From JAJEFO01 sp022819605 (GTDB taxonomy: Bacteria > Pseudomonadota > Alphaproteobacteria > Rhodobacterales > Rhodobacteraceae), in NCBI GenBank assembly GCA_965221545.1, contig OZ244901.1, forward strand, positions 2,418,001 to 2,482,000: 64,000 nucleotides of DNA, read 5' to 3'. Of the stretch, positions 60,792 through 64,000 are shown piece by piece; position 1 is the stretch's first letter; each line of letters begins with the position of its first letter. The notes beneath the pieces were generated by a model. That model was not told where the DNA came from, did no database searches, and worked only from the letters and a program-made list of their open reading frames with translations. The position numbers and the translations under genes were made by a program.

Positions 60792-61763
60792 ATGACAGAA
60801 GGGGGCGATCTTGAGCGGAAGCCGTCACGGGAGTCCGAAATCGACTATCTCTTGGCCGAGGAGTTCGAATGTGACCCCGTCTTCGCGGAACGATTTGCGG
60901 CAGATTGCGGATTGCGGTTCGAGACATTCGAAGTCTTGTCCGCGATCGTGAGAACAACTCCGCTCGGCGGTGACGTCGAAATCGATCTTCTGGTGAAAGC
61001 CAAGCTGGATGGGCGGCTTGCTGCACTCCTGATCGAGGACAAGATCACTGCAGGACCTGCAGCGCGGCAGGCGGAGCGATACAGAATCCACGCCGAGCAC
61101 ATGAAGAACGAAGGGCATGATTGCGTCAGGACCGTGCTCGTGGCGCCCAGAGCCTATCGTGGCGAGCGAGAACAATACGATGCCAGCATCGATCTTGAGC
61201 AGGTGGCGGAGTGGCTCTCCTCTCCGGAACCGGGCCGGCTCCGATATCGGCGGGAAGTCATCGCGCGGGCGCTGGAGAAGCAGCAGACCACCGGCGTGCA
61301 ATCGCCCGATTGGGCTTTGCATGAACTTCACTCGGACTACCTGAGCTGGGTCAAGGGCCGATGTGCCGCGGAGGGGCACCCGTACGAGTTCCCGCAACTC
61401 CGCGCCGAATACTCCCATGAGTCCTGGATCGAAGAGATCCGTCACCCGGAATTTCCCGAGAACGTCTGGATCCGGCATCGGCTCTGGACATCAAAGGCGG
61501 TCGCGGACGAGCCTGGCCGCGTCGATCTGGTCTTTGCCCACGCGGCGGCGGCAACAAAGGAACAAGTGCGCTCTTCCGCAAGCAGTGCATTCGGCGAAGA
61601 GGCCGTGGAAGAATACGGCAAGGGTGGGCATGGCATCCAGGTCTCGCTCCATGTGCCGAGCATGACGCAATCGACCGGCTTTGGTGCGGATGCCGCCGAA
61701 CGCGCTTTCTCGGCCTTTATGCGGCTCACCGAGTGGTACCTGGAAACCTTTCAGAAAAGGTAG
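60792..61763 (+). CDS. PD-(D/E)XK nuclease superfamily protein
   Basis: The protein has 323 residues. ESEIDYLLAEEFECDPVFAE opens the domain; GGDVEIDLLVKAKLDGRLAA gives the aspartate (E-I-D-L-L-V) and LLIEDKITAGPAARQAERYR the E-D-K with the following Q-x-x-R-Y, a classic PD-(D/E)XK core. A C-terminal domain of about 150 residues follows (WIRHRLWTSKAVADEPGRVD). Members include orphan restriction-like nucleases. It stands alone on the plus strand, 54 bases before a small secreted protein gene. Confidence 0.78.
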   Translation: MTEGGDLERKPSRESEIDYLLAEEFECDPVFAERFAADCGLRFETFEVLSAIVRTTPLGGDVEIDLLVKAKLDGRLAALLIEDKITAGPAARQAERYRIHAEHMKNEGHDCVRTVLVAPRAYRGEREQYDASIDLEQVAEWLSSPEPGRLRYRREVIARALEKQQTTGVQSPDWALHELHSDYLSWVKGRCAAEGHPYEFPQLRAEYSHESWIEEIRHPEFPENVWIRHRLWTSKAVADEPGRVDLVFAHAAAATKEQVRSSASSAFGEEAVEEYGKGGHGIQVSLHVPSMTQSTGFGADAAERAFSAFMRLTEWYLETFQKR

Positions 61764-61816
61764 CGGGCATCTTGGCGTCTTTGAGTTGGAATGCGATACA
61801 GCGAGGAATTGTGAAC

Positions 61817-62134
61817 ATGCGTTGCGGCAGCCATGCAATGAAAAGTTTCGGATCGGTCCTGTTGACCGTTGGATTCGTCGCAGGAGCTGCGGAGGCGCAT
61901 GTTCCGGCAAGCTGCGTGGCGCTTCTTTCCGAAATCCTCACGCTCTCTACCGATGAGGAGGCGGCCGTGATCGCGCTTCTATTGGTGGCGGAAGAACATG
62001 CACTGGGACCTTCGCAGGCCGGTCAGGAGCAGTATTCTGAATTGGCTGCGGCGGTTGGCAAGATGCTGAAAGCCTACGCCGAGATGAACTCCAAGGAAGC
62101 GGAGTTTCTGTCCTGCATTCATTCGGAAGGGTAG
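61817..62134 (+). CDS. Small secreted protein of unknown function
   Basis: The protein has 105 residues. The signal peptide (MKSFGSVLLTVGFVAGAAEA, seven codons in) ends before HVPASC. The mature part is acidic and helical: LLSEILTLSTDEEAAVIALL and AAAVGKMLKAYAEMNSKEAE. Two cysteines (VPASC and FLSC) could pair in the periplasm. AGGAA seven bases before the first ATG favours that start. No family recognised. Confidence 0.6.
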   Translation: MRCGSHAMKSFGSVLLTVGFVAGAAEAHVPASCVALLSEILTLSTDEEAAVIALLLVAEEHALGPSQAGQEQYSELAAAVGKMLKAYAEMNSKEAEFLSCIHSEG

Positions 62135-62369
62135 CAACGGGAACGGCCCGATTCCAACGAACATTCTCGCGCGTCCAGCAAAACGCAAATCCGTGTTCCC
62201 GCAAAGACGGTCCACGAGACAGGCCGTGTGTTGACCGGCCCCGGAGGAAGCCCTTATCGTGGAGGCATGAGCGAGGAGCCAGACAATCACCAGTTCGCCC
62301 GACCCCTAGATGGCCTGGCGGTTGTCGTCCTCACTGTCCTGATTCGCCCGCCCGGCTGAGTGCTGCGAA

Positions 62370-63023
62370 GTGATCTTGTTGCCCTCGCGCGGACCGGACG
62401 ACTGGAAAGACCAGCTCGCCAAACCCGATCTCCATTGGAAGCCGCGGCACAGCGCGATGGAAGCCGCGCTGGCCTGGGAAGGAGCGTCCGGCCTCCCCGA
62501 TGAGATCGCCGCACTGTTTCCGGACGCGCGGCTGATCCAGGCGATCGTGGAATATCCCGTCGCCCTGCCCGGCGGCGACCGTCCCAGCTTCACCGATGTC
62601 TTCGCGCTGATTGCTGACCGGGCGGGACAGACTGCCGTAATGGTCGAGGCCAAATGCGACGAAACCTTCGGTCCCACGCTGGGAGCCTGGCGTACGGAAG
62701 CAAGTCCCGGCAAGACCGAGCGACTGCGCTTTCTTTGCGACACGCTGGACCTCTGTCCCAGGACGATTGCAGATACGCTGCGCTATCAACTCGTTCATCG
62801 GACGGCCTCCGCGCTGCTGGCCGCGCAGCACTATGGCCTCAATCGCGCGGCCATGGTCGTGCAGTCGTTTTCACCGGATCGTGCGTGGCTTGGCGACTTC
62901 GTTCAGTTTGCCGGACTCTTCGACATAGCCGCGCCTGCGCCAGACCGGCTTTATTGCGCGGGCGCGCCCTCTGGCATCACGCTGCATCTTGGCTGGGCCA
63001 GCGCCCCGTTCCGTAGCCCCTGA
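62370..63023 (+). CDS. DUF6946-like / PD-(D/E)XK-like protein
   Basis: The protein has 217 residues, GTG start. ILLPSRGPDDWKDQLAKPDL, HWKPRHSAMEAALAWEGA and LPDEIAALF open it; PSFTDVFALI and TAVMVEAKCDETFGP supply D and E-x-K in the right spacing for a restriction-like core; LRYQLVHRTASALLAAQHYG follows. I know this pattern from a widespread family of predicted nuclease-like proteins without an assigned role. It is the third protein of this fold within 5 kb. Confidence 0.72.
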   Translation: MILLPSRGPDDWKDQLAKPDLHWKPRHSAMEAALAWEGASGLPDEIAALFPDARLIQAIVEYPVALPGGDRPSFTDVFALIADRAGQTAVMVEAKCDETFGPTLGAWRTEASPGKTERLRFLCDTLDLCPRTIADTLRYQLVHRTASALLAAQHYGLNRAAMVVQSFSPDRAWLGDFVQFAGLFDIAAPAPDRLYCAGAPSGITLHLGWASAPFRSP

Positions 63024-63239
63024 CACACGCTGGCAACCGCGTCTTGCTCGAGTACGCACGGAAATACCTGAGAGGGTCTCGCCGACCGTCTGGCGTCGTC
63101 GCATGATTTGTTGGGAACCAGCAACTTCTCCGCGGTCAATTGGTCAGGCTCGAATCAAACGCCGCCAATTTGATGTGCCGGACAAGGTCGCGCGGAACGC
63201 GCTTGACCTGCATCGACTGTGTTTGCTCTGGTTTCATCA

Positions 63240-63443
63240 GGCCCCTTTTGAGAAGGCGGAGTCCGTTGATGGCGGCGCCGTCACGATGCCGACGCGCGTG
63301 CTGCGTCCAGACAAGCCCTCGTCCACCGCGTCCGGCAGACCGGCCGCGCGCGCCATCGACTTGAAGATGCGCGGCACCTGGAAGGGATGCAGCCGGTCGC
63401 CGATCCGCACATCCGTGCCCCTTTCCGTCCGTGGTGAATTCAT
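63240..63443 (-). pseudogene. Tyrosine recombinase (integrase) fragment
   Basis: The frame contains RIGDRLHPFQVPRIFKSMAR and AAGLPDAVDEGLSGRSTRVG. In intact phage-type integrases this is R-L-x-P-x-Q-V-P-R-I-Y-K-x-M followed by L-S-G-H-S-T-R-V-G, the second catalytic box. Here the histidine is an arginine, and the part with the catalytic tyrosine is missing. It is a relic of an integrated element and may mark its old boundary. Confidence 0.7.
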
Positions 63444-63813
63444 CACCACAGCGGCCCGAGGCCTCACGAAACAACAAGCCAAAACTGTTGCATTTTCGTT
63501 TGCCACAAATGTTGGATTTACAGTTGCCTCCAACACCAAGTATTGTTTCACGCCTCTTCCACGACCTTCTTGCCCGTTGCGCGACATTCTCTGCCAGCGG
63601 TAGGCTCAATGCCCAGCATGTGTAGACCTTTCCGCGCTCCCTGCCGAACGCTATCTCATCGACCCTGTGGGGTTTCAAGCTCGTCACTCGTTGTCCGACT
63701 TGCAACGGCTGCTCCGGCCAACTATGATTGCCTGTCATCACAGACTCCAATCTTATCTTCGCAACGTCAACTACCCCGCATTCCATACGTGCAACCAACT
63801 TGAGACAACGTCC

Positions 63814-64000
63814 ATGAAGTCGATCAAAATTCCTACACTTGCTCTCTGTGTGATGGCTTCGCTTGTTGTTGCTTCATTGGCCTCCGCTCAGTCTATGCTT
63901 GACATTGATGAGCAACGAGCCGCTGCGCTTGAGAAATTGGAATCGGAGTTGCCCGATCCAGACGGAGTACGCGGGATCGCACAAGAGACATTTTCGAAAT
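63814..64000 (+). CDS. Start of a secreted protein (continues past window)
   Basis: Sixty-two codons are visible. The first 25 form a signal peptide (MKSIKIPTLALCVMASLVVA, ending SLASA before QSMLDI). The mature start is acidic and helical (MLDIDEQRAAALEKLESELP). Nothing more can be told. Codon use is less GC-rich than in most of the window. Confidence 0.65.
   Translation, partial: MKSIKIPTLALCVMASLVVASLASAQSMLDIDEQRAAALEKLESELPDPDGVRGIAQETFSK

Noticed and set aside
1..64000. CRISPR arrays, rRNA and tRNA genes, riboswitches
   Set aside because: No regularly spaced short direct repeats, no rRNA sequence, no cloverleaf with a T-loop consensus and no riboswitch pattern I can recognise.

Overview
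The window is GC-rich and dense with solute transporters, LacI-type regulators, Gfo/Idh dehydrogenases and TRAP and hydantoinase genes. Gene content and codon style suggest an alphaproteobacterium with a broad organic-solute diet; no rRNA or tRNA is present to test this. Between the intact operons lie stretches without genes, decayed genes and fragments of mobile elements, so this looks like an accessory region shaped by repeated insertion and deletion.

Layout. 1-909 is the C-terminus of an RND/MMPL exporter, followed by a serine-recombinase scrap. 1.3-8.6 kb is a sugar ABC operon on the minus strand (binding protein, two permeases, ATPase, ThuA-like protein, LacI) with a divergent Gfo/Idh gene. 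8.6-11.9 kb holds only a DUF3047-like gene plus remnants and signals. 12-27.5 kb is a second catabolic island: an IolE-like dehydratase, a Gfo/Idh dehydrogenase, a small protein, a PhyH-type dioxygenase, a LacI regulator, a Dpp/Opp-type ABC transporter with a two-domain ATPase, and two tandem PHP (CehA/McbA-type) metallohydrolases. Two near-identical palindromes probably tie this island to its LacI regulator. 27.6-33.5 kb contains a broken AAA ATPase, a Sel1 protein, two related membrane proteins, a recombinase tail, a decayed 2-hydroxyacid dehydrogenase and a DinB protein.

33.5-53 kb is the metabolic centrepiece: a TRAP transporter, a GlxA-type AraC regulator, homologues of both N,N-dimethylformamidase subunits, a creatinase-like M24 protein, HyuA/HyuB, a DAO-type amine oxidase, a second flavoprotein and an amino-acid ABC importer. 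Together they could import and dismantle an N-substituted, probably N-methylated, amide or cyclic imide.

53-64 kb is a mobile and possibly defensive region: a serine recombinase between imperfect inverted repeats, a probable group II intron scar, a minus-strand cluster of unrecognised proteins, an ATL / small protein / NucS-like nuclease operon, two more PD-(D/E)XK-like proteins, a tyrosine-recombinase scar and the start of a secreted protein. All three transporters whose binding-protein gene precedes permease genes carry a perfect GC-rich hairpin in that gap, which suggests a common way of raising binding-protein output.
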